A stretch of DNA of 64,000 bases from UBA1413 sp964650525 (GCA_964650525.1 CAZYUA010000020.1:1-64000), one strand, 5' to 3'. Shown: positions 29,146-38,597, counted from the stretch's first letter. The notes: generated by a model from the sequence alone, not told the origin. Numbers and translations are program-made.

Positions 29146-30537
29146 ATGGAAAAAAGTCATTTCACAAGAAGGAAATTTTTAACCGGCGCTGCGGTTTTGG
29201 GCGTTGCAGGTGCGGCCGGAATCAACCCGCTGACTTCCTGCAGTACTGAAGAAAGAAAACGTTCGGTTTCACTGGTTACAGGAGAACCGTTCCTTACCGT
29301 TGGAGACCTGAAAATTCCCCCCCTGCTGGATGGGGCTCCCGACGGACAACCCCTGAAAGCCGGGGTGATCGGATGCGGAGGAAGGGGCACTGGCGCCGCC
29401 ATAAACTTTCTGAAGGCTGGCCCGAACCTTTCCATCACCGCCCTGGGGGATGTTTTCCAGGATCGCATCCTGGACTGTGCTGAAAAAATCAAAAAGGAGA
29501 TGAATGTGGAAATTCCACCGGAAAACTGCTTTGTGGGTTTCGACAGCTTTCAAAAAGTACTTGAATCAGGTGTCGACGTGGTGATTCTCGCAACCCCTCC
29601 TGCTTTCAGACCTGCCCATTTTGAGGCAGCCGTCCGCGCACGGAAGCATGTATTCATGGAAAAACCGGTTGCCGTAGATCCTGTGGGAATACGCAGCGTT
29701 TTGGCGTCTGCGAAGATGGCCGATTCACTGGGACTGAAAATCGTTTGCGGCACCCAGCGGCGTCATCAGCGCGATTATATCGAAGTATTCCGGCAGGTAG
29801 CCACCGGGGCTATTGGCGACATCGTATCTGCCAATGTATACTGGAACCAAAGTAAACTATGGCACCGGAACCCTCAGGCCGGATGGTCCGAAATGGAATA
29901 TATGATCCGCGACTGGGTCAACTGGTTATGGCTTTCCGGCGATCACATCGTGGAACAACACGTTCATAATATCGATGTCGTGAATTGGTTTACAGGAACC
30001 TATCCTTCTTCCGCCGTGGGCTTTGGTTCCCGGCAACGCAGACCCACCGGCGACCAGTACGATAATTTCTCTGTCGATTTTGTCTATCCCAACGGAATGC
30101 ACATGCACAGTATGTGCCGCCAGATCGACGGATGCACCAACAACGTCAGTGAATTAATCCGGGGTACACGCGGTTATACCAACTGCCACAACGAGATCCG
30201 TGACCTGGCGGGAAAGGTGCTCTACAGTTATCCTTATCCCCTCGACGACAATGGTGAACCCCGGAAATCCGTCGCTGTAAATCCTTACGACCAGGAACAT
30301 ATAGACCTGGTGACCTGCATACGCAACGATATTCCCGTGAATGAAGCAGAAGCAACAGCCATGAGCTGTCTGGTAGCCATAATGGGACGGGTATCCGCCT
30401 ATACCGGAAAAGAGGTGACTCTCGACGAAATGCTGAATTCAAGCATGAAACTGGGACCGGAAACCTTTACCCTGGGTGACGCAGGAATCGTAAAAAACGC
30501 TGTGATCGCGGTTCCGGGGGAAGCACCGAAACCATAA
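29146..30537 (+). CDS. Tat-exported Gfo/Idh/MocA-family oxidoreductase
   Basis: 463 residues. The N-terminus has a twin-arginine signal (TRRKFLTGAA, residues 7-16), and a possible lipobox LTSC (Cys32) suggests it is anchored after export. The Rossmann fold starts with GVIGCGGRGTGA (about 72-83), and the family EKPVA motif is at about 170-175. NAD(P)-dependent enzymes of this family oxidise or epimerise sugars, cyclitols or aminosugars; glycosidase GH109 is a related alternative. Substrate not readable. It follows the tetraheme cytochrome by 18 nt, which suggests a shared redox job in the periplasm. An exported enzyme needs its cofactor bound before Tat export. Confidence 0.88.
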   Translation: MEKSHFTRRKFLTGAAVLGVAGAAGINPLTSCSTEERKRSVSLVTGEPFLTVGDLKIPPLLDGAPDGQPLKAGVIGCGGRGTGAAINFLKAGPNLSITALGDVFQDRILDCAEKIKKEMNVEIPPENCFVGFDSFQKVLESGVDVVILATPPAFRPAHFEAAVRARKHVFMEKPVAVDPVGIRSVLASAKMADSLGLKIVCGTQRRHQRDYIEVFRQVATGAIGDIVSANVYWNQSKLWHRNPQAGWSEMEYMIRDWVNWLWLSGDHIVEQHVHNIDVVNWFTGTYPSSAVGFGSRQRRPTGDQYDNFSVDFVYPNGMHMHSMCRQIDGCTNNVSELIRGTRGYTNCHNEIRDLAGKVLYSYPYPLDDNGEPRKSVAVNPYDQEHIDLVTCIRNDIPVNEAEATAMSCLVAIMGRVSAYTGKEVTLDEMLNSSMKLGPETFTLGDAGIVKNAVIAVPGEAPKP

Positions 30538-30635
30538 TCCGGGGGTTCGCCTTACACGAGTGACGGCATATCGTTCCCGTAACCGGAACCGCTTCCCCGT
30601 GAAACAGAGGGGTGATCTTTTTCGGCACGGCGTAC

Positions 30636-32081
30636 TTATTTTGCCCTGTTAAGGATGAAACGGTCGTAAAGCCAGAGGAAAAGGGAGGCCGTTACGGCAA
30701 TACCCGAATAGAAATACCAAATACGGTCAGGATGGTAATGATCCCATAAAAAGGTGTTCAGTTCTGGGCCGGTCATTCCCATACGCGAAGCCGCTTCGAG
30801 CCATAAATCATTCTTCGAGAAGTTCTCGCCGACGGCGGGAAGGGGGATTCCCCGCCGGGAAATCTCCAGGCTTAAAAGGTAGTATTTGTCGGCCAGGATT
30901 TCAAATAAGTCGCCCGACAGCCATCCTGCCAGTTGGTGCCCGGCAGCCATTGGGAGGAAGGAAGTGCCCATGTAAAGGGCTTTCCGGTCATCAGGGGCAA
31001 TTCTTCCGATATATTCCGTAAACTTGGGAGAACTGGCCATTTCCCCCAGCCCGAATACCAGGATACCCAGCAGAACCAACCAGCCACTTCTTGAAGAAAA
31101 CATCAGGCATAACCCGCCTCCCAGAACCAGGATACCTCCCATCATGGCCGATAATGGTTTAAAGCGCATTACAAAGGCCGAAACCAGTAACTGGAACAGG
31201 ATGATAAAAAAAGAATCCATGCTCGACAGGGTCACAGCAGAGAGGGTACCCTCCTCTGTACCGATAGACTCGGCCAGCCACGGAAAAATCGCGTGCAAGC
31301 TGCGGTAAATAACCCCGGTATCCACCCATTGATCCACAAATACAGGAAAAGAGTAGTACAACTGATTAAAGGCTGTCCAGAACAGAACCATGATCATCAG
31401 GAATACCACGTATTTCCAGTTTAACAACGTTTCCCGGATATTCACCAATGCTCCTGTAAGGGTTTCAGACAGTGTGGAACTGCTGTTTCCTGCCACGGGG
31501 TCACGGAAAAAGAACAACGTTACCAGGAAATTGATGCCCATAGCTGCCATAGACATAGCAAATACATAATCCCAGCTTTTATGCATCAGAACTCCTGTCA
31601 GAAAGGGACCGATGAACCCCCCGATATTGATCATCATATAAAAAATGCCAAATCCGATGGAAGAGGTCTCGGGGTTGGTTGTCCGGGAAATCATGGCTGA
31701 AATAACCGGCTTGAAAAAAGCCCCGCCGGTGCAGGTCCAGATAAAGGCAAAAAATACCCATCCGAAGGTATCAAAACGTTGAATCATGAAATATCCGGAA
31801 ATATACAGGGCAAACGACAGGAATAACATCCTTTTATATCCCAGTTTGTCGGCCACAGCTCCCGTAAAAAGCGGCAACAGGTACAGCAGCATGGAGCCGG
31901 TTCCCATGATAATCCCCTTTTCGGCTTGCGAAAACCCTAACGCGCCGGTATCTTTCGAATTCACCAGATAAAGGGCAAAGGCCATGTAAAACCCATACCA
32001 GGCCCACCGTTCAAATAGTTCAATCAGATTCGAAACCCAAAATGTCCTCCTGAACCTATGGAAGAATGGAAAACGCACCAC
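30636..32081 (-). CDS. Major facilitator transporter, POT/PTR2-like
   Basis: 481 residues with about 12 membrane helices. The first helix holds ELFERWAWYGFYMAFALYL, which fits the ExxER(F/W)xYYG motif of proton-coupled oligopeptide transporters; it also has the MFS loop DKLGYKRML. The cytoplasmic middle loop is short. Probably imports di/tripeptides or a related solute with protons, but divergent POT-like proteins in Bacteroidota may take other solutes. The start codon is GTG (two GTGs in a row). Convergent to the Gfo/Idh/MocA gene, with 98 nt between. Confidence 0.85.
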   Translation of the reverse strand: MVRFPFFHRFRRTFWVSNLIELFERWAWYGFYMAFALYLVNSKDTGALGFSQAEKGIIMGTGSMLLYLLPLFTGAVADKLGYKRMLFLSFALYISGYFMIQRFDTFGWVFFAFIWTCTGGAFFKPVISAMISRTTNPETSSIGFGIFYMMINIGGFIGPFLTGVLMHKSWDYVFAMSMAAMGINFLVTLFFFRDPVAGNSSSTLSETLTGALVNIRETLLNWKYVVFLMIMVLFWTAFNQLYYSFPVFVDQWVDTGVIYRSLHAIFPWLAESIGTEEGTLSAVTLSSMDSFFIILFQLLVSAFVMRFKPLSAMMGGILVLGGGLCLMFSSRSGWLVLLGILVFGLGEMASSPKFTEYIGRIAPDDRKALYMGTSFLPMAAGHQLAGWLSGDLFEILADKYYLLSLEISRRGIPLPAVGENFSKNDLWLEAASRMGMTGPELNTFLWDHYHPDRIWYFYSGIAVTASLFLWLYDRFILNRAK

Positions 32082-32304
32082 AGAAGTTGGTTTTGACTGT
32101 AAAAATCAGAAAAAAGATGACATTATCGCCAAAACCAGGTGTGATAAGACAGAAATACTCCGGCTTTTGAACGATGATGGGCTGTACCATTCTGGAAACA
32201 GGAAGAGGCTATTTAAAACGGGTGAGCATTGCCTTTTCGTTTTATTTTCAATAAACTTGTATCCGATTTGATAGAGGTGCCGCTTTCATGTAATACTGAC
32301 TAAA

Positions 32305-33084
32305 ATGCTGCTGGTTATTGATATAGGAAACACCAACATTGTTTTTGGGATCCATTCGGGGGATGAATGGGTTTCCAGCTGGAGGATCCAAACCGACGAC
32401 AAGAAAACCGCCGACGAGTATGAGGTGATATTTCACACGCTGATTTCGAACGGGCAGGTTTCCCCGGAACGGATTACTTCGGTGGTACTGAGCAGCGTGG
32501 TGCCGACACTGGTTCAGCCTTTCATCGACATGCTGACCAGTTTTATCAGTTTGAAACCGGTCATCCTGGGACCGGAAATATACGACCGTTTACCCCTCGG
32601 CATTCTGAATCCGTATCAGATAGGATCTGATCTGGTAGCCAACTCACTGGCTGCCTATCAGAAGTTCGGGGAATATACGATGGTGATTGATTTTGGTACG
32701 GCCTTAACGTTCACCACCGTGGGGGAAAAAGGGAAAATCCTGGGGGTAGCCATAGCTCCCGGCATGAATACCGTAGTCGATGCCCTGGCCGGTAAAACGG
32801 CACAATTACCCCGCGTTCACCTGGTACCTCCCCCCTCGGTCCTGGGCCAAAACACCATGCATGCCATTCAGTCAGGAATTGTACTGGGTTATGCAGGTCT
32901 TGTGGAATCCATCATCCGTCGCACCGAAGGAGAGCTTCATCGGAAACTGTCGGTGGTGGCCACCGGTGGACTGAGTACGGTGATGGCTTCCCTGATACCG
33001 GCCATTCAATACCTTGAACCCATGCTGACCCTGCACGGATTGAAACGGGTGCACGATATCATCTCCGGCAGGCCTCTCCGGTAA
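32305..33084 (+). CDS. coaX: Type III pantothenate kinase
   Basis: First step of coenzyme A synthesis (pantothenate + ATP). 259 residues, the usual size. ASKHA-fold motifs: LLVIDIGNTNIVFG (phosphate 1), IGSDLVANSLAAY in the pantothenate/catalytic region, VIDFGTALTFT (phosphate 2) and VATGGLST (adenosine site). Type III enzymes are not inhibited by CoA. It starts 223 nt from the divergent transporter and is followed by dxs. Confidence 0.96.
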   Translation: MLLVIDIGNTNIVFGIHSGDEWVSSWRIQTDDKKTADEYEVIFHTLISNGQVSPERITSVVLSSVVPTLVQPFIDMLTSFISLKPVILGPEIYDRLPLGILNPYQIGSDLVANSLAAYQKFGEYTMVIDFGTALTFTTVGEKGKILGVAIAPGMNTVVDALAGKTAQLPRVHLVPPPSVLGQNTMHAIQSGIVLGYAGLVESIIRRTEGELHRKLSVVATGGLSTVMASLIPAIQYLEPMLTLHGLKRVHDIISGRPLR

Positions 33085-33209
33085 TGCCGGTATCGTGCAG
33101 CGGAATCGTATCTTCCAAACCCTGATGTTTCCAATTGCATTCTGCTTCCGCTGCCAGGATGGCAAAATGAAACAGCGGTCGACCCTGAGGTAATTCAGGT
33201 AAATACCTT

Positions 33210-33217
33210 TATCTTTG
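33210..33217 (+). promoter_or_regulatory. Candidate -7 promoter element of dxs
   Basis: TATCTTTG followed by GGC, an exact TAnnTTTG match 20 nt upstream of the dxs ATG. No matching -33 box. Confidence 0.5.
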
Positions 33218-33237
33218 GGCTCTGAAATTTCATGTGA

Positions 33238-35139
33238 ATGGCGGAAACAAATCAACCCCTGCTCAAAAGCATCGATTCTCCTGAAGCGCTAAAAAAACTT
33301 CCGCTTTCAGCATTGCAGCCACTGTGCGGAGAACTGCGGGAATTTATCATCGATTCAGTGAGCAACAATCCCGGGCATTTTGGTGCAAGCCTGGGAGTCG
33401 TTGAGTTGACGGTGGCTTTGCATTATGTGTTCAACACCCCCGTGGATCAACTTATCTGGGACGTAGGCCATCAGGCTTATGCCCACAAAATACTGACCGG
33501 CAGGAGGGATGTTTTCGACACCAACCGGAAACTGGGAGGCATCAGCGGTTTTCCGAAACCCTCGGAAAGCAAATACGACAGTTTCGGTGTAGGCCATTCT
33601 TCAACCTCCATCTCCGCAGCCCTGGGATTTTCAGTGGCCTCCAACCTTCAGTCCGACAACCGGAAAATTGTGGCCATCATCGGCGATGGTGCCCTGACGG
33701 GAGGGTTGGCCTTTGAGGGTCTGAACAATGCCGGATTTTTGAGATCCGACATCCTGGTGATCCTTAACGATAACCACATGGCCATTGATCCCTCGATCGG
33801 CGGTTTCAGCCAGCATCTTCTTAATATCGCCAAGTCGCAGACTTACAACCGGATGAAAGACGAAGTCTGGGAAGGGTTGGGAAGACTGAAATGGTTGGGG
33901 CCTTTTACCCGGCGGGCAGTCCAGAAAACAGAGGGCGCACTCAAAGCTCTGCTGCTGAACCAGAGCAACCTTTTTGAAGCGCTGAATTTTCGCTACTTCG
34001 GCCCTGTCGATGGCCATGATGTGGAATATCTGGTGAAGGTACTGACAGACCTGAAAGAAATCAAAGGCCCCAAGTTACTGCACTTGCTCACCAAGAAAGG
34101 AAAGGGGTTTCCTGAGGCTGAAATCAACCAGACCCGCTTCCATGCACCCGGAAAATTCAATAAGACCACCGGTGAAATCCTTTCTTCTCCCGCCGGAAAG
34201 GAAGCTGCCCCCACCTTCCAGAATGTCTTTGGCGAAACCATAGTTGAACTGGCCGAAAAAAATGAAAAAATTGTCGGGATAACACCAGCAATGCCGACAG
34301 GTTGTTCGCTCAACATTATGATGGAAAAGATGCCAAACCGGGCATTCGATGTAGGCATAGCGGAACAGCATGCCGTAACCTTTGCAGCGGGACTGGCAGC
34401 ACGGGGAATGATCCCGTTTTGTAACATCTATTCCACCTTCATACAAAGGGCTTACGACCAGATTATTCACGATGTGGCCATACAAAACCTGCCGGTGGTC
34501 TTTTGTCTCGACCGTGGCGGCCTTGTCGGCGAAGATGGTGCCACACACCACGGAATCTACGACCTGGCCTTCATGAGAAGCATCCCAAACCTGATTGTTG
34601 CAGCCCCCATGGACGAACACGACCTGCGGAACCTGATGTATACGGCCCAGCACGATGCCTGCGGTCCCTTTTCGATCCGCTATCCGAAAGGGTACGGATC
34701 GAAACCGGATTGGAGAAATCAGTTTGAAGTAATCCTACCCGGCACAGGCAGGCAACTGGCCGAAGGCAACGACCTGGCCATCCTTACCATCGGAAAACCG
34801 GGTGTCTTTGTGCGCGAGGCCCTGGATAGCCTTCAGGCCGAAGGAATCTCCGCTGCCCATTACGACATGCGCTTTGTTAAACCCCTCGATGAAAAAATAC
34901 TTCACGGGGTTTTCGGCCGTTATAATAAAATCATCACCGTGGAAGACGGTACCGTCAGGGGCGGATTCGGATCAGCAGTGCTGGAATTTCAGGCCAGCCA
35001 CGGCTACCCGGCAAAAGTGGTCCTCCTGGGTGTTCCCGACAGAGTCGTGGAGCAGGGCACTCAGGAACAATTGTACGAATTATGCGGATTCGATGCCCGG
35101 GGCATCTGCCGGACAGCCCGGAAATTGATCCGGCCCTGA
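33238..35139 (+). CDS. dxs: 1-deoxy-D-xylulose-5-phosphate synthase
   Basis: Thiamine-diphosphate enzyme joining pyruvate and glyceraldehyde 3-phosphate, the entry step of the MEP isoprenoid pathway. 633 residues, full length. Motifs: SNNPGHFGASLGVVELTVALH (substrate region), GDGALTGGLAFEGLNNAG (ThDP-binding GDG...N), MPNRAFDVGIAEQHAVTFAAG (catalytic Glu region), DRGGLVGEDGATHHGIYDL and the C-terminal ligase-fold domain from about 500. Followed 54 nt later by a histidine kinase in the same direction. Confidence 0.97.
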   Translation: MAETNQPLLKSIDSPEALKKLPLSALQPLCGELREFIIDSVSNNPGHFGASLGVVELTVALHYVFNTPVDQLIWDVGHQAYAHKILTGRRDVFDTNRKLGGISGFPKPSESKYDSFGVGHSSTSISAALGFSVASNLQSDNRKIVAIIGDGALTGGLAFEGLNNAGFLRSDILVILNDNHMAIDPSIGGFSQHLLNIAKSQTYNRMKDEVWEGLGRLKWLGPFTRRAVQKTEGALKALLLNQSNLFEALNFRYFGPVDGHDVEYLVKVLTDLKEIKGPKLLHLLTKKGKGFPEAEINQTRFHAPGKFNKTTGEILSSPAGKEAAPTFQNVFGETIVELAEKNEKIVGITPAMPTGCSLNIMMEKMPNRAFDVGIAEQHAVTFAAGLAARGMIPFCNIYSTFIQRAYDQIIHDVAIQNLPVVFCLDRGGLVGEDGATHHGIYDLAFMRSIPNLIVAAPMDEHDLRNLMYTAQHDACGPFSIRYPKGYGSKPDWRNQFEVILPGTGRQLAEGNDLAILTIGKPGVFVREALDSLQAEGISAAHYDMRFVKPLDEKILHGVFGRYNKIITVEDGTVRGGFGSAVLEFQASHGYPAKVVLLGVPDRVVEQGTQEQLYELCGFDARGICRTARKLIRP

Positions 35140-35193
35140 TTCCCGCAGCCCTCTTTCCTGGTGTCAGAGATCTTTTGGTGAAATTAACAGACA

Positions 35194-36363
35194 TTGGATA
35201 TATACCTGCAAAAAAGACGATGGAAAATACTGCTCCTGATCGGAGCAGTCGTGATCGGCCTGGCATCCCTGATGTACACCAACTGGCTGACAGATAAACT
35301 GTCGGGCGAGGAAAGAAAAAAAGTGGAACTCTGGGCCGAAGCCACCAAACGACTGGCCGGGGAAAACCCTTTGTCGGAACTGGACATTTCACTCATTGAA
35401 AAAATCATCAACAACAATACCTCCATCCCTCTGATCCTTACCAACGAAAACGACTCCATCCTTATCTTTTCAAACATCACCATCAATCCCGGACGACAGA
35501 AGGAAACCCTTTCCCGGGAACTCAGGAAAATGAAACTCCAAAATCCTCCTATTGAGGTTTTTATTTCTGATAACTCCAAACAGTTTCTCTATTACCACGA
35601 ATCTTTCCTGCTGAGAAACCTCCGAAGGTTCCCCATCGTCCAGTTACTCGTGATTTTCCTGTTTATCGGCGTAGCGTATTTGGCATTCAGTGCTTCAAGA
35701 TCCGCTGAACAAAACCAGGTGTGGGTAGGAATGTCAAAGGAAACAGCCCACCAATTGGGTACTCCGATTTCTTCCCTGATGGCTTGGATTGAATTGCTCC
35801 GCCTGCAAAAAACCGATGAAACCGTGATCAGGGAATTCGAAAACGATGTGAAAAGACTGGAGAAAATTACCGAGCGGTTCTCCAAAATTGGCTCCCAGCC
35901 CGAATTACTCTATTCCGACCTTGACAAGGTGATCCGGGAATCGGTTGAATACCTCAAACGCCGGTCTTCCGGTAAAGTCAGGTACGAAATCCAAATCGAC
36001 CAATCTCACCACTGGAATGTCCCGCTTAATGAAGCCTTGTTCTCCTGGGTCCTGGAAAACCTGTGCAAAAATTCGATTGACGCCATGAATGGAGAAGGTG
36101 CGATTTCGTTTTCTCTTTCAGAAAAAGAGGACATGGTAGCCCTCGACGTAAAAGACACGGGAAAGGGCCTCCATAAATCGCAGTTTAAAACCATTTTCCG
36201 CCCCGGCTACTCCACCAAAAAAAGAGGCTGGGGATTGGGGTTATCCCTGGCAAGGAGGATTGTGGAAAACTACCACAAAGGAAAAATCTTTATCAAAGAA
36301 TCGGAAATCGGAAAAGGAACCACTTTCCGCATTCTCTTGAACAAAACCCCTCATAAAGATTAA
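35194..36363 (+). CDS. Orphan membrane histidine kinase
   Basis: 389 residues starting with TTG at 35194; an in-frame stop nine bases upstream excludes an earlier start, and the next ATG would cut into the first helix. Two membrane helices (about 10-30 and 144-164) flank a small extracytoplasmic sensor region. The H-box is AHQLGTPISSLMAW (His about 184), the N-box LENLCKNSIDAM, the G1 box DTGKGL and the G2 box GWGLGLSLA. All catalytic parts are present. No response regulator lies next to it. Ligand unknown. Confidence 0.9.
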   Translation: MDIYLQKRRWKILLLIGAVVIGLASLMYTNWLTDKLSGEERKKVELWAEATKRLAGENPLSELDISLIEKIINNNTSIPLILTNENDSILIFSNITINPGRQKETLSRELRKMKLQNPPIEVFISDNSKQFLYYHESFLLRNLRRFPIVQLLVIFLFIGVAYLAFSASRSAEQNQVWVGMSKETAHQLGTPISSLMAWIELLRLQKTDETVIREFENDVKRLEKITERFSKIGSQPELLYSDLDKVIRESVEYLKRRSSGKVRYEIQIDQSHHWNVPLNEALFSWVLENLCKNSIDAMNGEGAISFSLSEKEDMVALDVKDTGKGLHKSQFKTIFRPGYSTKKRGWGLGLSLARRIVENYHKGKIFIKESEIGKGTTFRILLNKTPHKD

Positions 36364-36603
36364 CCCGCTTCAGATCAACCATGCATTCTCTCCCGACAAG
36401 TTGAGACAGGCAAGGCAGAATTCCGAATAACAACTGATTCTTTGATCTTCAAGATGATCCCCCAAAAAAGAAGGAACTTTTCTCATCTAATGAAACGATT
36501 ATGCACTTAAGATTCCCCGCATAAAACAGAGGGCTTGTCTATGTGACATTCATCACCGTTAATGCAAATTTGTTACATGGGTATTTCATATTGAAAAAAA
36601 ATA

Positions 36604-36611
36604 TAATTTTG
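36604..36611 (+). promoter_or_regulatory. Candidate -7 promoter element of the yceD-rpmF unit
   Basis: TAATTTTG followed by CAAC, an exact TAnnTTTG match. It lies inside the longest frame of the next gene, which supports the later GTG start at 36627; the resulting leader would be only about 9-10 nt. Confidence 0.5.
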
Positions 36612-36626
36612 CAACACTTTTTTGCC

Positions 36627-37148
36627 GTGGAGAAATTATCCATCTATAACATAGCATTCAAAGGATTAAAGGAAGGAGTCCACTCTTTTGAGTACCTGAT
36701 CGGCAATCCGTTCTTTGAAAATTTTGAAAACAGTCTGATTGAACAGGCGGACATAAGGGCAGAAATCATACTGGAAAAAAGGAGTACCTTCATGTCGTTG
36801 GTACTTCGTTTCCGGGGGTTTGTAAAGCAGACCTGCGACCGCTGTCTGGAACTGTACGATCAGCCTGTTGAAGGCACCTCCAACGTGTGGATCAAATTTC
36901 AGGGCGGCATGACGGAAGAAAGTGACGACATTATCCTCCTGGATCCTGAAGATTACCAGTTCAATATCGCGCAAATCCTGTACGATTATATCTGTCTGAG
37001 CATTCCCCTGAAACATGTCCACCCCGAAAGAGCAGACGGTTCTTCCGGTTGCGATCCCGGGATGCTGAAAAAGCTGGAGGAATTATCCCATCCGGTCAGG
37101 GAACCCAGCGATCCCCGGTGGAACCAATTGAAAAGCCTGAAACAATAA
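36627..37148 (+). CDS. DUF177/YceD-family protein
   Basis: 173 residues from GTG 36627 (VEKLSIYNIAFKGLKEGVH), where family similarity begins; the frame opens at 36543, upstream of a promoter-like element. The family core is RFRGFVKQTCDRCLELYDQPVEG, with an acidic region SDDIILLDPEDYQFN. YceD proteins are linked to 23S rRNA maturation/accumulation and sit next to rpmF in most bacteria, as here (66-nt gap). The exact reaction is not known. Confidence 0.88.
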   Translation: MEKLSIYNIAFKGLKEGVHSFEYLIGNPFFENFENSLIEQADIRAEIILEKRSTFMSLVLRFRGFVKQTCDRCLELYDQPVEGTSNVWIKFQGGMTEESDDIILLDPEDYQFNIAQILYDYICLSIPLKHVHPERADGSSGCDPGMLKKLEELSHPVREPSDPRWNQLKSLKQ

Positions 37149-37214
37149 AATTACACCGGACGCATTCCGGACTGAAACTATTTGTCTGATTATTAATTTA
37201 TTAAATTACATACC

Positions 37215-37400
37215 ATGGCACATCCAAAACATAAACACTCGAAAACAAGGAGAGATAAACGCAGAACCCACGATAAGGCGGAATTACCAACTCTTTCAAC
37301 CTGCTCCAATTGCGGGGCAACCGTGAAATACCACACCATCTGCGGGGAGTGTGGATACTACCGGGGCAAGAAGGTTATTGAAAAAGAAATTGCCGTTTAA
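37215..37400 (+). CDS. rpmF: Ribosomal protein bL32
   Basis: 61 residues of the large ribosomal subunit protein L32. The N-terminus MAHPKHKHSKTRRDKRRTH is typical, and a zinc ribbon has CSNCG at 30-34 and CGECG at 43-47. In many bacteria plsX and fabH follow; here a terminator and then bactofilin follow instead. Confidence 0.97.
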   Translation: MAHPKHKHSKTRRDKRRTHDKAELPTLSTCSNCGATVKYHTICGECGYYRGKKVIEKEIAV

Positions 37401-37502
37401 TCCGGCTCCGAAAATCAGTGCCCTCTCTGATCTTTTTTCAGGAAAGAAGATGCTGCAGTCCTTTCTTTTGCTAAAGAAAAAGGATCCTTGCTGTTGAGGT
37501 AT

Positions 37503-37545
37503 GTAAATTTCCCGGGAAACCCGTTTCCGGGAAATTTACTTTTTA
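37503..37545 (+). terminator. Intrinsic terminator after rpmF
   Basis: A perfect 13-bp stem, GTAAATTTCCCGG (37503-37515) with CCGGGAAATTTAC (37527-37539), an 11-nt loop and a T-run at 37540-37544. It ends the yceD-rpmF unit before the bactofilin/ATP synthase cluster. Confidence 0.88.
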
Positions 37546-37667
37546 AGTACTATTTATCCGGTGTATGAATAACTTTTTATACTTTCACGTTCAAATCAGA
37601 ATGAATGTGTTTTGATTTATCGTAACTTATTAAAAATAAGATTATAAACAAGTTAATGTTGATTAGA

Positions 37668-38054
37668 ATGAATCAGAAGAGCAGCCCGGAAACCCCTTCC
37701 CAAAATATTAACCTGATCAGCACCGGCACAAAAATCACCGGAGATATCTATGCTGAAGGCGATGTCCGGATCGATGGCTATTTGAAGGGAAACATCAAAT
37801 CGAAAGGCCGGCTGGTTATAGGAAGCGCCGGAACTATTGAAGGTGAGATTCTGTGCGGTACCATAGAGGTATCAGGTAATTTTAAAGGCAAAATATCTGC
37901 AGCCGAGTTGCTCACCATGAAATCAACTGCTGTGGTGACCGGAGATATTATCGCCACACGGCTGGCAGTGGAGCCGGGATGCCTGTTTTCGGGTACCTGC
38001 CAGATGGGGCCTTCCCCCGAAAAAATACAGGTTGCTCCACCTAAACAGACCTGA
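37668..38054 (+). CDS. Bactofilin
   Basis: 128 residues from ATG 37668 (MNQKSSPETP); an earlier ATG at 37656 is possible. Right-handed beta-helix bactofilin domain: ISTGTKITGDIYAEGDVRID, GYLKGNIKSKGRLVIG, GTIEVSGNFKGKI. Repeating G-I/V-G turns mark the helix. Bactofilins polymerise into membrane-linked filaments involved in shape or cell-surface placement. Placement before atpB is common in Bacteroidota as I recall it. No M23 peptidase gene is adjacent. Confidence 0.93.
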   Translation: MNQKSSPETPSQNINLISTGTKITGDIYAEGDVRIDGYLKGNIKSKGRLVIGSAGTIEGEILCGTIEVSGNFKGKISAAELLTMKSTAVVTGDIIATRLAVEPGCLFSGTCQMGPSPEKIQVAPPKQT

Positions 38055-38085
38055 GAAATCTTTTCCGGTATTAAACCACACCAGG

Positions 38086-38550
38086 ATGCCGTTTTATCTT
38101 CTTCGCCTTAACCCGGTCACGGAATCTGTTTTTCGGAAGTTTGTTCTGCAGATCCTGCTTCTGGCAGCTGCAATGGCCGTCGCCGGAGCACTGGTCTGGG
38201 GTCTTGTGCTGCCCCGGCTATACTCTCCTGTAATGCCTTTTCTGCTATTGTTCTTCTTTCTGTTTACCATACTGACCTTCTACTGGCTTCTGCGTACCGA
38301 CGATTTTAAACGATTTGCCCAGGCTGCCATGATAGTTACCTTTCTCCGGCTAATTGTCTATGCTGCCATCACCGTGTTGTGCCTCGCATTTTCCCGGGCC
38401 CATCCGGTGAGCCTGGTTATTTGGATAGGATTAGTATACATTGTTTTTTCGTTCTGGGAAACCCATACCCTTTCGAAAGTTGTTCGTCAGCTGAAAAAGC
38501 TTCAGAAATCAGAGGAAATCAAGACCCCTCCACCGGATGTTTCAGCCTGA
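38086..38550 (+). CDS. Four-helix membrane protein preceding atpB (AtpI-position)
   Basis: 154 residues from ATG 38086 (MPFYLLRLNPVTESVF); the frame opens at 38032 inside bactofilin. Four predicted membrane segments: about 20-43, 48-67, 80-101 and 105-125, then a charged C-terminal tail. Position (between bactofilin and atpB) matches the AtpI/hypothetical gene of Bacteroidota ATP synthase operons, so a role in assembling the c-ring or in Mg2+ supply is possible. The sequence itself shows only topology. Confidence 0.75.
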   Translation: MPFYLLRLNPVTESVFRKFVLQILLLAAAMAVAGALVWGLVLPRLYSPVMPFLLLFFFLFTILTFYWLLRTDDFKRFAQAAMIVTFLRLIVYAAITVLCLAFSRAHPVSLVIWIGLVYIVFSFWETHTLSKVVRQLKKLQKSEEIKTPPPDVSA

Positions 38551-38597
38551 ACGCAGAAAAAGTATAAATTTGTTGGGTTAGGCATAAGTCCTGAAGT

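Noticed and set aside
28165..29160. 331-codon minus-strand frame
   Set aside because: Antisense to the FGE-like domain of the cytochrome gene; composition is a shadow effect.
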